Of a DNA stretch of 64,000 nt, positions 54,954-63,798 are shown one piece after another (within the stretch, counting starts at the first letter, position 1; each line of letters starts with the position of its first letter). The position numbers and the translations under genes are program-made. Below the pieces are notes generated by a model. That model was not told the origin of the DNA and did no database searches. It worked only from the letters and a program-made list of their open reading frames with translations. The DNA comes from Planctomycetia bacterium (GTDB lineage: Bacteria; Planctomycetota; Phycisphaerae; UBA1845; Fen-1342), in the NCBI GenBank assembly GCA_015709575.1, contig CP054190.1, positions 3,718,616-3,782,615 of the forward strand. The letters run 5' to 3'.

Positions 54954-55423
54954 ATGGGCATGCCGGTGATGACGCCTTCGTAGACCATCTCCCCGTCCAC
55001 AAACCCCTGTGTCGCGCAGATGACCCGTCGGCGTTTCACTTCGAGTGCTTGCCCCACCAGGATGAAGCGCGCCGGGGGCGTGACAACGCCACGGAACTTC
55101 ACATCCGACACACCGCTGAATCCCAGGAAACCGAGATCATCCAGCAGGTGATGGGCCACCAGGCTCGCCATCTGCGCGGCGCACTCGATCATCACCACCC
55201 CCGGCATGATCGGGCGGCCCGGAATGTGCCCGCGCACCCACCAGGCGTCCTCGCGCGCGTCATAGTAGCCGGCATACTTGCGCGCTTCGTGATCCATCAG
55301 CACGACACCGTCGAGCAGTTGGAATTCGAATCGCTGCGGATTGAACTTTCCGATTTCCTCGCGGCTCAGCAGCACGCGCGAGAAATCAAGGGACGATGGC
55401 TCGATGATGACCGTCGGCGGCAT
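54950..55423 (-). CDS. 3-hydroxyacyl-ACP dehydratase FabZ-like
   Basis: 157 residues of the hot-dog fold. It dehydrates 3-hydroxyacyl-ACP to the trans-2-enoyl form. The motif [23 protein letters not shown] (about 63-85) contains the catalytic His and Glu; [14 protein letters not shown] follows. FabZ or FabZ-like; gene symbol withheld because the family also includes paralogs in lipid A or polyketide pathways. Unlinked from acpP-fabF (7.8 kb away). The Hc1-like gene lies 109 bases upstream. Confidence 0.85.
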   Translation of the reverse strand: MPPTVIIEPSSLDFSRVLLSREEIGKFNPQRFEFQLLDGVVLMDHEARKYAGYYDAREDAWWVRGHIPGRPIMPGVVMIECAAQMASLVAHHLLDDLGFLGFSGVSDVKFRGVVTPPARFILVGQALEVKRRRVICATQGFVDGEMVYEGVITGMPI

Positions 55424-55532
55424 CCGTCTCTTTCCGGGGGGCTTGCTCAGCGCAGCGGCGCACTCCGGCGGCGGCGTTGGCGACCGACACGCGAACGCGC
55501 GGGACGAAAATCAACGCGAAACGGGGCGGGAA

Positions 55533-55742
55533 TCAATCGCGATCCGCGTCCGACGCGGGCGCACCGGCCGATTCCGTGCCGCGGATGTCGAGGATCTTCT
55601 TGCGAACATCCTGAGCCGCGTTCTTGATGTCCTGCATCACCTTGCGGACGCGCGTACCGGCGGCCTTGTTGCCTCCGAAGGCCTTGCCGATGTCCTCCTG
55701 AATCTCGTCCACCATCCGCTTGAGGCGCAGAAACTCATCCAT
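55533..55742 (-). CDS. Histone H1-like Hc1-type small protein
   Basis: 69 residues, MDEFLRLKRMVDEIQEDIGK then GNKAAGTRVRKVMQDIKNAAQDVRKKIL. GNKAAxxRVR and the following Lys/Arg pairs align with the N-terminal helical domain of chlamydial Hc1 (PF07432, GNKAAAQRVR) and its Bacteroidetes relatives (GNKAAGTRARK). The Lys/Ala/Pro-rich DNA-binding tail of Hc1 is replaced by a short acidic end (TESAGAPASDADRD). GGGAG is 8 bases before the ATG. It may bind DNA or other proteins through the helices; lack of the tail makes a nucleoid role uncertain. Confidence 0.75.
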   Translation of the reverse strand: MDEFLRLKRMVDEIQEDIGKAFGGNKAAGTRVRKVMQDIKNAAQDVRKKILDIRGTESAGAPASDADRD

Positions 55743-55924
55743 GTTCGGTTCTCCCAGTCGCTAGGGGCGGCCCCGGGCGGGGCGGTCCGGACCGCAACAC
55801 GGCGTCAAACCGCAGGTTGTAGCCGCGCCGCCGCCAGCCTGCAAGCCCGCCCCTCGCCGCCGCCCGACCGGGTGGGTAGAGTGCCGCGGCGCGGGAAAAC
55901 GCCCCCCAGCGCTCGGAGCCGCAC

Positions 55925-57259
55925 ATGCCCTCCCGCTCTCGCCGTTCGACCTCACCCCGGCCGCAAGCGATGCATTCCGCGCGCGCATCGCCGTCGAGCC
56001 GCCGCCACGCCTCCGCCAAGCGCAGCGCCAGTGCCGCCGCTGCGGAGAAGACCGGTCGCGGCGCACCAGTCCCGCGGAAACGCAGCACGCGCTCATCCGC
56101 GCCCGGCGCCCGGGCGGCAACTTCGGCGGGTGCTTCAAGAAAATCCCGGCCGACGGGCGGTTCGGCGGCGACGATCTCGCCGCCGGCGGCCTTCGCGGAG
56201 CGGCTGGCGCGCGTTCGCGCGGAGCTGCGGTCGCGGAAGCTGGATGGGTACCTGATCCAGTCGCTGCTGGAGCAGCGCTGGCTGACCGGCTTCACTGGCG
56301 AGGACGGGGCGGTGCTGCTGACGGCGGACCAGACCGTCCTGCTCACCGACGGACGATTCGACCAGACCGCCGACCGTGAAGCCCCGTGGGCGACCAAGGT
56401 GCTGCGCGGCAGCCGCGGGCCGGAAGCCACCGCGGAGTGGTTCGGCAAGCTGCGGCTGAAGCGCGTCGGATATGACCCCGCACACGTAACCGTCGCGACG
56501 TTTGCAGGGTTGTCCAAGGCCGCCCGCGGAACGAAGCTGGAGTCCGCCGCCGGGATTATCGCCGGGCTGCGCGAGTGCAAGGACACGGGAGAGATCGCCA
56601 ACGTGCTGGCGGCGGTGCGTGTGGCGCAAGGGGCGTTCGAGCGGGTGCTCAAGCTCATCAAGCTCGGCATGCGCGAGCGGGAGATTGCCGCTTACCTCGA
56701 ATTTGTGATGCGCGACCTGGGGGCCGACGGGGCGGCGTTCGAGCCGATCGTGGCCGTCGGCCCGAACGCGGCCCTGCCGCACCATCATCCCGGGGATCAA
56801 CGGGTCGAGGCCGGACAGGTGCTGCTGATCGACTGGGGTGCAAAGGTGCGCGGCTACGTCAGTGATCTGACGCGGGTGGTGTGGATCGGCAATCCCCCGG
56901 ACGCGCTGGAGCGAGCCTATCGCAGCGTCCGGGCGGCGCGCGAGAAGGCGATTGAGGCGGTGCGCCCGGGCGCTTCAACGGGCGGGCTGGACAAGATCGC
57001 GCGCAGCGTCATCAAGCGTGCGGGCTTCGAGAAGCAGTTCAACCACAGCCTCGGGCACGGCATCGGCATGGCGGTTCACGAAGCGCCGTCGCTGCGCAAG
57101 ACGGCGACCGACAAGCTGCGGCCCGGCATGATCGTGACCATCGAGCCGGGCGTCTACCTGCCGGGGGTCGGCGGCATCCGGCTGGAGGATGACGTGCTGG
57201 TGACGGAGCGCGGGCACGAAGTGCTGTCGTCGCTGCCGCTGGAGTTTCGGATCCTGTAA
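55925..57259 (+). CDS. M24 family aminopeptidase (Xaa-Pro type)
   Basis: 444 residues. The catalytic M24 fold has metal ligands IDWGAKV (Asp), SDLTR (Asp), HGIGMAVHE (His), TIEPGVY (Glu) and IRLEDDVLV (Glu). A creatinase-like N-domain (about 90-220; LRSRKLDGYLIQSLLEQRWLTGFTGEDG) indicates a proline dipeptidase/aminopeptidase. Residues 1-~85 form an Arg/Ser/Ala-rich extension with no homology. GGAG sits before the ATG at 55925, so the extension may be translated, but a start near residue 86 (TISPPAAFAERLARVRAEL) would also leave a complete enzyme. Confidence 0.85.
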   Translation: MPSRSRRSTSPRPQAMHSARASPSSRRHASAKRSASAAAAEKTGRGAPVPRKRSTRSSAPGARAATSAGASRKSRPTGGSAATISPPAAFAERLARVRAELRSRKLDGYLIQSLLEQRWLTGFTGEDGAVLLTADQTVLLTDGRFDQTADREAPWATKVLRGSRGPEATAEWFGKLRLKRVGYDPAHVTVATFAGLSKAARGTKLESAAGIIAGLRECKDTGEIANVLAAVRVAQGAFERVLKLIKLGMREREIAAYLEFVMRDLGADGAAFEPIVAVGPNAALPHHHPGDQRVEAGQVLLIDWGAKVRGYVSDLTRVVWIGNPPDALERAYRSVRAAREKAIEAVRPGASTGGLDKIARSVIKRAGFEKQFNHSLGHGIGMAVHEAPSLRKTATDKLRPGMIVTIEPGVYLPGVGGIRLEDDVLVTERGHEVLSSLPLEFRIL

Positions 57260-57360
57260 CCCCGGCGCTGCGAGGCTGCCCGTTCCCCGCGAGACTTGGC
57301 AAACGAAGCCAGCCGGCCAAGGCGAAGCGAATTGCGCACGATACAAGGAACTGGCCCCTG

Positions 57361-58170
57361 ATGCATATCGATTACATGAAACGCACTCGCTCGCCGTTTG
57401 ACCGCGTGCTGCGACTTGCGATCGGCCTCGTCCGCTATTCAGTGCGCGCAAGCAGCGGCGTCCACAGTGACAATCCGATTCGAGTGTATGCACTCGGGCA
57501 GTTGTCAAAGATGGCATCCGAAGCGCGAAGTGTGCGCCTCCTGTTGTGGTTTGGCCGCCTTCACGAGGCAGTGCCGCTGAGGCGCAGCATATCCGAGGGG
57601 CTTGCAAACCTCTGCTGGATGGTCGGGGGACCGGGCGATGCCGAGGCGCGTGCCGACATGCTGTTGGCCGCCCATGAGGTTGACATCAGTCGGGGAATTC
57701 AAAGTCAGGCGCGGCTGAACAATAAGAATCCCGCTCACTTCTTGCCACGCAACGATCCGTTCAGCCATCTCGCGACGCTTGCCGACGAGAGGCGGGGCAT
57801 CGCTGCCAACTGGGAAAGGCTCTCCATTGACGAGAAAGAAAGGTACATTCCACTCGACTCGAAATTAATGCAAGAAGTCTTTCGTAAGCTGAAGTCCGAT
57901 GGAAACACATTCCTGCACTCGCGACCTGAGGCAATCGAAAATTTTCTCGTTGAGAATAGTCATGGGCTGCTCGCACAACTGCATCCGAATCCGATCGAGC
58001 ATACCAGGGAGACCGAACGGGCCTTCAGCCTACAAATGTGCGCGGAGTGCCTTCGAATTGGTTCATCCGTGATCGCTGAAGCATTCGGATTTGACGCCTC
58101 ATCACTGCATACGCAACTGAAAAGCGTATGGGAGGAAGCATTCGAGCGAGCGAGGAGGAAACGCGGCTGA
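57361..58170 (+). CDS. Orphan protein with atypical base composition
   Basis: 269 residues, helical, with long polar stretches. RLHEAVPLRRSISEGLANLCWMVGG and RADMLLAAHEVDISRGIQ in the middle resemble DUF5677-type proteins, a guess. Codon usage is plainly different: many A- or T-ending codons (ACATTC, AATAAG, TTCCTG) where neighbours use G/C, suggesting recent transfer. The start is ATG 57361 or 57376. No mobile-element genes flank it. Confidence 0.6.
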   Translation: MHIDYMKRTRSPFDRVLRLAIGLVRYSVRASSGVHSDNPIRVYALGQLSKMASEARSVRLLLWFGRLHEAVPLRRSISEGLANLCWMVGGPGDAEARADMLLAAHEVDISRGIQSQARLNNKNPAHFLPRNDPFSHLATLADERRGIAANWERLSIDEKERYIPLDSKLMQEVFRKLKSDGNTFLHSRPEAIENFLVENSHGLLAQLHPNPIEHTRETERAFSLQMCAECLRIGSSVIAEAFGFDASSLHTQLKSVWEEAFERARRKRG

Positions 58171-58366
58171 ATTCCCTGGTGCCCCGACACGCCGCGCAGG
58201 GCCTGCCCCCGCGAAAGCGGACGGGCGGTTCTCCTGTCCGGGTAGTTTCTCGCCCCTTCCTCAACGGGAGCGGGCGAGGGCGTGACGAATGTGCGAAATC
58301 CGGTCACCGGCAAAAGGGAAAAACGCTACCGCATCTCGCGCGGCCGAGGCCGGTTCTCACTGCCCA

Positions 58367-60577
58367 TCACCTCCGCACTTCCACAAACGCGCGGCCCTCG
58401 CGGTAGATCGCCCGTCGGGCCGATATCGCCTCCGCCAGCGCCGCGTCCCGCGCCGCCGTCGCCAGCGCCGCCGCGCGACCCGCCGCCGCATCCGCCTCCT
58501 CGAACCGCCCCAGCCCCGCCAGCGCTGCGGCGCGGGCATCGAGCACGCGCGCGTCGTCCCCGGTTTGCGCCAGCACGCCATCGATGATCGCCAGCGCCGT
58601 GGCCGGGTCGCGCACCGCCTCCTCGGCACAGGTCGCCAGCAGCCACGCGAGCTGCATCGCCGTCGGAATGTCCTGCGGATGAGCCGCGTTCGCCGCGCGC
58701 AACTGCTCAGCCGCAGCCGCAAAGCCGCCCCGCCGCAGCTCCACGTTCGCCAGGTTCACCCGCGCCGGCAGACTCGCCGGGTCCAGCCCGATCGCGCGAT
58801 GCAACTCCCGCACGGCCTGCTCTACCTGCCCGCGCTCCGCCAGCAGCGTGCCCAGCAGCCACGCCGCTCGTACGTCCTTCGGATCCTGCCGCGCCGCCGT
58901 CGTCAGCTCGCGCAGCGCCTCCTCGGGCCGCTGAGCGCGACCCAGCGCCAGCGCGTAGTTCACCCGGATCTCAGCCTGTTGCGGGTCCAGGTCCAGCGCA
59001 CGCGCATAGTGACGCAGCGCCTCAGCGGGCTGGCGGGCGCTGGAGAGCGCCGCCGCCGCGTTCGAATACGTCCCCGCCAACAGGCGTGTCCGCGAAAACT
59101 CCCCCGAGAGCGGCACGTTGAACCACACCGCGACCAGCGCCGCGATGATAAGTGCGGTCGCCGCCGTACGAAGCCCGCCGACCCCACGATGCCCGCCGAC
59201 TGAGCCAACCCCGCCGGCCGAGCCAATCCGCCGCACAAGCTCGCGAATCCCGAGCGCCGCCAGCACGATCAGCGGCGCCGACAACGGGTGTCGATAGCGC
59301 GCAAAGACGTAAAACACGATCGTCCCGGCCGCCAGCGCGATTACGAACGCGACCAGCACCCATAGCGACCGCCATTGCGGCCGCAGCAACACTACGCAGA
59401 GCGCCGCCAGCGCCACGATCAGCCCGAATCCGCCCGACAGCAGCAGCACCCGCAGGAGCGACGAGTGCTCGGCGTAATAGTAGATGTCCTCCGCGTCGGG
59501 GATTTCCTGCCCGTGAAACGTCAGGTGCGCTTTCCAAGCCGTCAGCGCCAGCCAGCGCAGCGGCTGCTCCGCGGCGAACGCCCGCCCGCGCGCCAGCCAA
59601 TAGCCCGACACTTCGCCCGGCGTGAGCTTTCGCCCCAGCGCCGCCTCGGCCAGCTCTGTAGCGTCCGTGCGCTCAAAGCGCGGGTCGCCGCGGCCCGGGC
59701 GAAGCGGCTTGTAAGCGCCGCTGGCGTCCGGATTGTTGCCGATGAAAAAGTTCGGCCCCGCCTGCGACGTCGTCAGTGCAAACTCTCCCCCAACCGCTGC
59801 GTTCCGCACCGCCACCGGCAGCAGCACCATCGCCGCTCCGCACAACACCATCGCCATCCCGAACGCACATCGCGTCGCGGATCCGGTGCAGCGCACCAGC
59901 GCGAGCGCCAGCAGCACGGGCAGCAGCAGCAGCGCCGTCTCGCGGCTCAGCGCCAACAGCCCGGCCAACATGCCGGCCGAGATCAGAGCGCCCGCGCCGG
60001 GTCGTCGCCACGCACTGGCCGCGCACCACAGCAGCGCCGCCCCAATCACACCATCCAGCACGGATTTCTGGATCAGCGCGTCAAAGAACACCGCCGGCGC
60101 ATACGCAGCGAGTAGCAGACCGGCAATCAACCCCACGTGGGCAGCGTCGCGCCGGCTTGCGCCGATGACCAGCGCCCAGCCCCGCGCCGCCAACGCAATC
60201 AACCCGCATGCAGCCGCCCCCAACAAGATTTGCACAATTCGCACGCCGAACTGCCCGTCGCCGAGCAGCAGCTTCAGCATCGCCAGGAAGTACGGGTAGA
60301 GCGGCGCCTGGTAGAAGATTTCGGACCCGAGCCAGTCCCCGTGCGCGATCCGTCGCGCCCACTCGTCATATGCGGCCGCGTCCACCACGTGCAGCCGGAT
60401 GAATGGCACATCCCGGATTTGAAACAGGTACAGCGCCCGCACCAGCAGGCCGACGATCACCGGAATTCCAAAAACCCACCCCGCCGCGAGGCCGGGATCC
60501 GGGCCCGGAATCTGATCGTTGGCAGCTTGCCTAAGTGGGGCACCCGCCGGGGAAGGTGATTTCGCCGACTTGGTCAT
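58367..60577 (-). CDS. GT39-type membrane glycosyltransferase with C-terminal TPR domain
   Basis: 736 residues. Residues 1-~500 form about ten TM helices. HVVDAAAYDEWARRIAHGDWLG after TM1 gives the Asp expected in the first periplasmic loop of GT39/PMT-like (polyprenyl-phosphate-sugar using) enzymes; IFYQAPLYPYFLAML follows. A large loop (FFIGNNPDASGAYKPL) lies near 280. Residues ~520-736 are TPR repeats (ALRHYARALDLDPQQAEIRVNYALALGRAQRPEEAL). The fusion suggests a glycosylation enzyme with its own protein-docking domain; substrate unknown. Confidence 0.8.
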   Translation of the reverse strand: MTKSAKSPSPAGAPLRQAANDQIPGPDPGLAAGWVFGIPVIVGLLVRALYLFQIRDVPFIRLHVVDAAAYDEWARRIAHGDWLGSEIFYQAPLYPYFLAMLKLLLGDGQFGVRIVQILLGAAACGLIALAARGWALVIGASRRDAAHVGLIAGLLLAAYAPAVFFDALIQKSVLDGVIGAALLWCAASAWRRPGAGALISAGMLAGLLALSRETALLLLPVLLALALVRCTGSATRCAFGMAMVLCGAAMVLLPVAVRNAAVGGEFALTTSQAGPNFFIGNNPDASGAYKPLRPGRGDPRFERTDATELAEAALGRKLTPGEVSGYWLARGRAFAAEQPLRWLALTAWKAHLTFHGQEIPDAEDIYYYAEHSSLLRVLLLSGGFGLIVALAALCVVLLRPQWRSLWVLVAFVIALAAGTIVFYVFARYRHPLSAPLIVLAALGIRELVRRIGSAGGVGSVGGHRGVGGLRTAATALIIAALVAVWFNVPLSGEFSRTRLLAGTYSNAAAALSSARQPAEALRHYARALDLDPQQAEIRVNYALALGRAQRPEEALRELTTAARQDPKDVRAAWLLGTLLAERGQVEQAVRELHRAIGLDPASLPARVNLANVELRRGGFAAAAEQLRAANAAHPQDIPTAMQLAWLLATCAEEAVRDPATALAIIDGVLAQTGDDARVLDARAAALAGLGRFEEADAAAGRAAALATAARDAALAEAISARRAIYREGRAFVEVRR

Positions 60578-61077
60578 AGCGCGATGGTATCGCGCCGGGC
60601 GGTCGGCGGACGGACGCAGAGCGGACGTTCACGCCCAGGCCACACGGACCGCCAATATGGTCTGATAACATACGCGGATCCTGCGAGACCGCTGCAACGT
60701 TGCGCTCAATTCGATCATTTCGATCACAAACAGCGCTATCGGCTGGTCAGAGGCGATCTCGCTATCCGGCTATCGGACGAACTCAGCAACTTGACGATCG
60801 CGGGGATCCAAGAAATTCAACGAGAATTTCTGCGCATCGAATCGATCATAAAGCCAACGAAATACGGCACATCTAAACAATCTTTGTTTTTTTCTGGGCG
60901 GGGAATTTGACCTGGTTGCGCGGCGCGGCCTAGGAGCCTGCGGGAACGTGCACTCCGGGCGCGAGCGCCCGGCGCAACGCGAGAGATCGAAATGACTGAA
61001 TCGCGGCCGCTCTTCTGGCGGCACGGATCCTGAGGACGCCGGTAATCGGCATTGCCCTTCTGTAGGAGGTATAGGGA
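60578..61077. other. Gene-free stretch with AT-rich part and structured leader
   Basis: About 500 bases. The region 60660-60900 is AT-rich compared with its surroundings and holds a possible intrinsic terminator: AAACAA (60875-60880), loop TCT, TTGTTT (60884-60889), then TTTTCT. From 60915 to 60978 the DNA folds (GTTGCG/CGCAAC outer arm at 60915-60920 and 60973-60978, CCGGGCG/CGCCCGG inner stem at 60955-60961 and 60966-60972), upstream of the PEP-CTERM gene. An ORF of 108 codons at 60584 is not believed. Confidence 0.45.
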
Positions 61078-61806
61078 ATGAAGTCGAACGCAGTCAAGTT
61101 CCGCAGAAAAATGGTGTTGGCGTCGATCGTCGGTGCGGCCGCTTCGGTTGCCTCCGCCGCTCCGTATGTCAGTACCGCCACGGTTGGCTCGCTGTCCGCA
61201 CGAGCCGAATTCGACACGGCTGGGACGAACCTGGTCGTCACGCTGACCAACATCAGCGCCGCCGACGTGTTGATCCCGGCCGACGTCCTGACCGCCGTGT
61301 TCTTCGACATCTCGGGCGGGCCGACCCTGACGCGGGTCAGCGCTACCCTCGCGCCCGGCTCGACGGTGCTCTTCGGACCGGATGGCGGCGGCGTGGTTGG
61401 TGGAGAATGGGCATACGTCCCGGACACGGGCGTCGCCGGTCTCAGCAAGTATGGAATCGGCTCAGCCGGTTTCGACATCTTCGGGCCGGGCGACATGTTT
61501 CCCGGACCTAATCTCCAGGGTCCGGTCGGCCCCGACGGCCTGCAGTACGGCATTACCAGCGCGGGCGACAACCCCGGCACTGGCAACGCACCCGTCACGG
61601 GCGGGTTTGCGCTGATCAAGAACAGCGTCGTGTTCGTGCTGAGCGGCCTGCCGCAGAACTTCGACCCGTCGCAGTCGATCAGCAACGTGCAGTTCCAGTA
61701 CGGCACGGGCCTGGACGAGCCGCGCACGCCGGAGCCGTCGGCCCTGGCGCTTCTGATGGCCGGTGTGCTTTACGCCGCCCGTCGCCGCGCCGGCTCAAAC
61801 GCCTAG
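61078..61806 (+). CDS. PEP-CTERM exosortase-dependent surface protein
   Basis: 242 residues. Basic start then signal peptide (MVLASIVGAAASVASA). The body has TNLVVTLTNISAADVLIPADVLTAVFFDISG and DIFGPGDMFPGPNLQGPVGPDGLQYGI, motifs I associate with exosortase-dependent surface proteins. The end is TPEPSALALLMAGVLYAARRRAG: PEP motif, helix, Arg cluster. AGGAGG lies 10 bases before the ATG. A strong terminator follows at 61840. Confidence 0.9.
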   Translation: MKSNAVKFRRKMVLASIVGAAASVASAAPYVSTATVGSLSARAEFDTAGTNLVVTLTNISAADVLIPADVLTAVFFDISGGPTLTRVSATLAPGSTVLFGPDGGGVVGGEWAYVPDTGVAGLSKYGIGSAGFDIFGPGDMFPGPNLQGPVGPDGLQYGITSAGDNPGTGNAPVTGGFALIKNSVVFVLSGLPQNFDPSQSISNVQFQYGTGLDEPRTPEPSALALLMAGVLYAARRRAGSNA

Positions 61807-61839
61807 TTTGAGGTCGGAGTGACTTGATGAAATGACCGG

Positions 61840-61873
61840 CGGCGTCGGTCCCCGAACCTGGGGATCGACGCCG
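61840..61873 (+). terminator. Intrinsic-type terminator after PEP-CTERM gene
   Basis: CGGCGTCGGTCCCC (61840-61853) and GGGGATCGACGCCG (61860-61873) form a 14-bp stem with one G-T wobble and a six-base loop. CGGTTGCTTGTCC follows; T-content is modest. Confidence 0.75.
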
Positions 61874-62005
61874 CGGTTGCTTGTCCAACGTCTGCGAGCG
61901 TGACCGATCAAGCTGGAAGCCGAGCGCCGCCCGAACCACGAATCAACTGCACAGCTACCGCGCCGCCGCGCGTCTGCCGCGAGGCAAGGCGCGAAGCGCG
62001 CCGAG

Positions 62006-62269
62006 TTATCGGGCGCAGCCCGCCATCAACTCCCGCTCCGCCTGGAGCCAGTCCGACATCGCGTCGCCCGGACCGCCGTTGCGGCTGAGGTAGACCTGGT
62101 ACGCACGCTCCTCGATGCGCGCATGGGAGATCTGGGCCGGTGCGGTGCGCGGCCGGCTGACGCTGGCCTGCGGGGCGATCAGCGTCGAAATCGGGGTTTC
62201 GGCGGCGACGATGGCAGTTGTGTTCGCGTTCGTCGTGCTGGATCGTCGTGTCCGTACGGTGGTGCTCAT
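62006..62269 (-). CDS. Small DUF2934-domain protein
   Basis: 87 residues. RIEERAYQVYLSRNGGPGDAMSDW and LQAERELM (about 52-82) match the DUF2934 motif (IxxRAYEIWExxGRPEGxxxxDWLxAExEL). The first ~45 residues are Thr/Ser/Ala-rich. AGGAGG is 8 bases before the ATG, which fixes the start. Its function is unknown; the gene is transcribed toward the PEP-CTERM terminator. A longer upstream frame is ignored. Confidence 0.75.
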   Translation of the reverse strand: MSTTVRTRRSSTTNANTTAIVAAETPISTLIAPQASVSRPRTAPAQISHARIEERAYQVYLSRNGGPGDAMSDWLQAERELMAGCAR

Positions 62270-62466
62270 GGGGCACTTCCTCCTGAATGTGAGTTTCATC
62301 GGACGCAATGCGCTGCGGGCCGAACCTGACCCGCGATTTGGTCGCCGTAATCGCGGAACTCGGCGAATTTTGGCCACCCGGGCTGAGCGGGTATCATCGC
62401 GGACCGACCGGCCGCCGGCTGGCCGTCGCAACCCCGCGACGGACGGCAGCCTGTCTCCCTGCGTGG

Positions 62467-63573
62467 ATGCCGGATATGGCCCCTGGCGGCCCGGATGTGT
62501 CGGTTGTTGTGCCGGTCTATAACGAAGCCGAGAGCCTCGGCCGCGTGATTCCGCACTTCCTTGAGTCGCTTTCGCGGCAGCGGCGATCGTTTGAGCTGAT
62601 TTTCGTGAACGACGGCAGTCGCGACCGCTCCGCCGAAAAGCTCGACGAGTTCGCCGCCCGCGACCCGCGCATTCGCGTTATCCACTTCGTCCGCAATTAC
62701 GGACAGACGGCTGCGCTGATGGCCGGCTTCTGGGCGGCCCGCGCGCCAATCGTCGTCCCGCTGGACGGCGACGGGCAGAACGACCCGGCCGACATCGAGC
62801 GCCTGGCCGACCGTCTCGAAGACGGCTTTGACGTCGTCAGCGGCTGGCGGAAGGACCGCAAGGACGACTGGCTGCGGTCGTTCGTCTCGCGCGTGGCAAA
62901 CCGCATCATCGGCGGTGTCACGGGTGTGCGGCTGCACGATTACGGCTGCACACTCAAAGCCTATCGCACGCACATGATCCGCGACGCGCGGCTGTTCGGT
63001 GAGATGCATCGCTTCATTCCTGTGCTGACTTCCATGCACGGGGCGCGCATCTGCGAGATGGTGGTGAACCACCATCCGCGCACCGCCGGGGTCAGCAAGT
63101 ACGGTTACGGGCGGATCGTGAAGGTCGCCCTGGACCTGATCCTGATCCGCATGCTTCAGCGATACCGCACCAAGCCGCTGCACTTCTACGGCAAGATCAC
63201 GCAATGGACGTGGCTTGGCGCAATCGCGAGCTTCCTCTTCGCCGGGGCGCAGGCCGCGGCGGCGGCCGCAGCTGGGGCGGACGCATGGGCCGCGTTCTGG
63301 GGCAAGGCCCCAATCTTCGGCCTGTTGTTATTCGTCATGGGGTTCATTGCGCTCGTGGCGGGGTTGAACGCGGAACTGGTGATGCGGGCGGGATTTGAGC
63401 ACGTGGAAGGGCGATACTGGGAGGAAGCACGCCGTGTGAATTTTTCAGGAAGCGCTCCCGGTGCGAGCGCGCCGCCGCGCGTCCGCGAAGCGCGGGAGGT
63501 GATGCGTACGGCTCCGTCGCCGGCTGTCGGATCGGAGCCTGTTCCCGTCCGCCCCTCGCGCCCCGATTCCTGA
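62467..63573 (+). CDS. GT2 glycosyltransferase (DPM1/ArnC-type) with C-terminal TM helices
   Basis: 368 residues. DVSVVVPVYNEAESLGRVIPHFLESL opens the GT-A domain; VNDGSRDRS, NYGQTAALMAGFWAA, VPLDGDGQNDPADI (DxD-like metal site) and VSGWRKDRKDDW follow. GVSKYGYGRI then HFYGKITQWTWLGAIASFLFAG and LLLFVMGFIALVAG (two TM helices) complete it. It resembles dolichol/polyprenyl-phosphate mannose or formyl-aminoarabinose transferases, loading a sugar on a lipid carrier; such carriers feed GT39-like enzymes such as the one 2 kb left. The start (62467 or 62476) is uncertain. Confidence 0.85.
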   Translation: MPDMAPGGPDVSVVVPVYNEAESLGRVIPHFLESLSRQRRSFELIFVNDGSRDRSAEKLDEFAARDPRIRVIHFVRNYGQTAALMAGFWAARAPIVVPLDGDGQNDPADIERLADRLEDGFDVVSGWRKDRKDDWLRSFVSRVANRIIGGVTGVRLHDYGCTLKAYRTHMIRDARLFGEMHRFIPVLTSMHGARICEMVVNHHPRTAGVSKYGYGRIVKVALDLILIRMLQRYRTKPLHFYGKITQWTWLGAIASFLFAGAQAAAAAAAGADAWAAFWGKAPIFGLLLFVMGFIALVAGLNAELVMRAGFEHVEGRYWEEARRVNFSGSAPGASAPPRVREAREVMRTAPSPAVGSEPVPVRPSRPDS

Positions 63574-63636
63574 GCCGCCCGCCGCGTGTTTTCCACGCTG
63601 CCAGCCCCGAATCGGACGACTTCCGACGACTCCGCG

Positions 63637-63666
63637 TTGGCGGATCACCCATTTCGCCACGATAAT
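63637..63666 (+). promoter_or_regulatory. Possible promoter for the prolyl oligopeptidase gene
   Basis: TTGGCG (63637-63642) and GATAAT (63661-63666) are separated by 18 bases, 4/6 and 5/6 matches to the sigma70 consensus, in an AT-richer patch upstream of the gene at 63799. Confidence 0.4.
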
Positions 63667-63798
63667 CCATGTTGAACAATTGCCGCGGACGGGACGTCAG
63701 ACCCTCCGTCGGCAGAGGCGGCTACACGACCGGCCGGACCACAACGCCGGCGCGTATGCGTCTGAATCATGCAACCCCGATTCGTCGGAGACCTGCTC

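Noticed and set aside
60584..60910. 108-codon plus-strand ORF
   Set aside because: Begins in GC-rich upstream sequence and ends in AT-rich DNA with a terminator-like hairpin; no ribosome site, no motif, composition changes midway.
62308..62466. Upstream extension of the GT2 gene
   Set aside because: The extra 53 codons lack family similarity; the GT-A domain begins after ATG 62467.
62676..62690. TTATCCACT, near-match to a DnaA box
   Set aside because: Single copy inside the GT2 coding sequence, encoding conserved residues (IHFVRN); no cluster.
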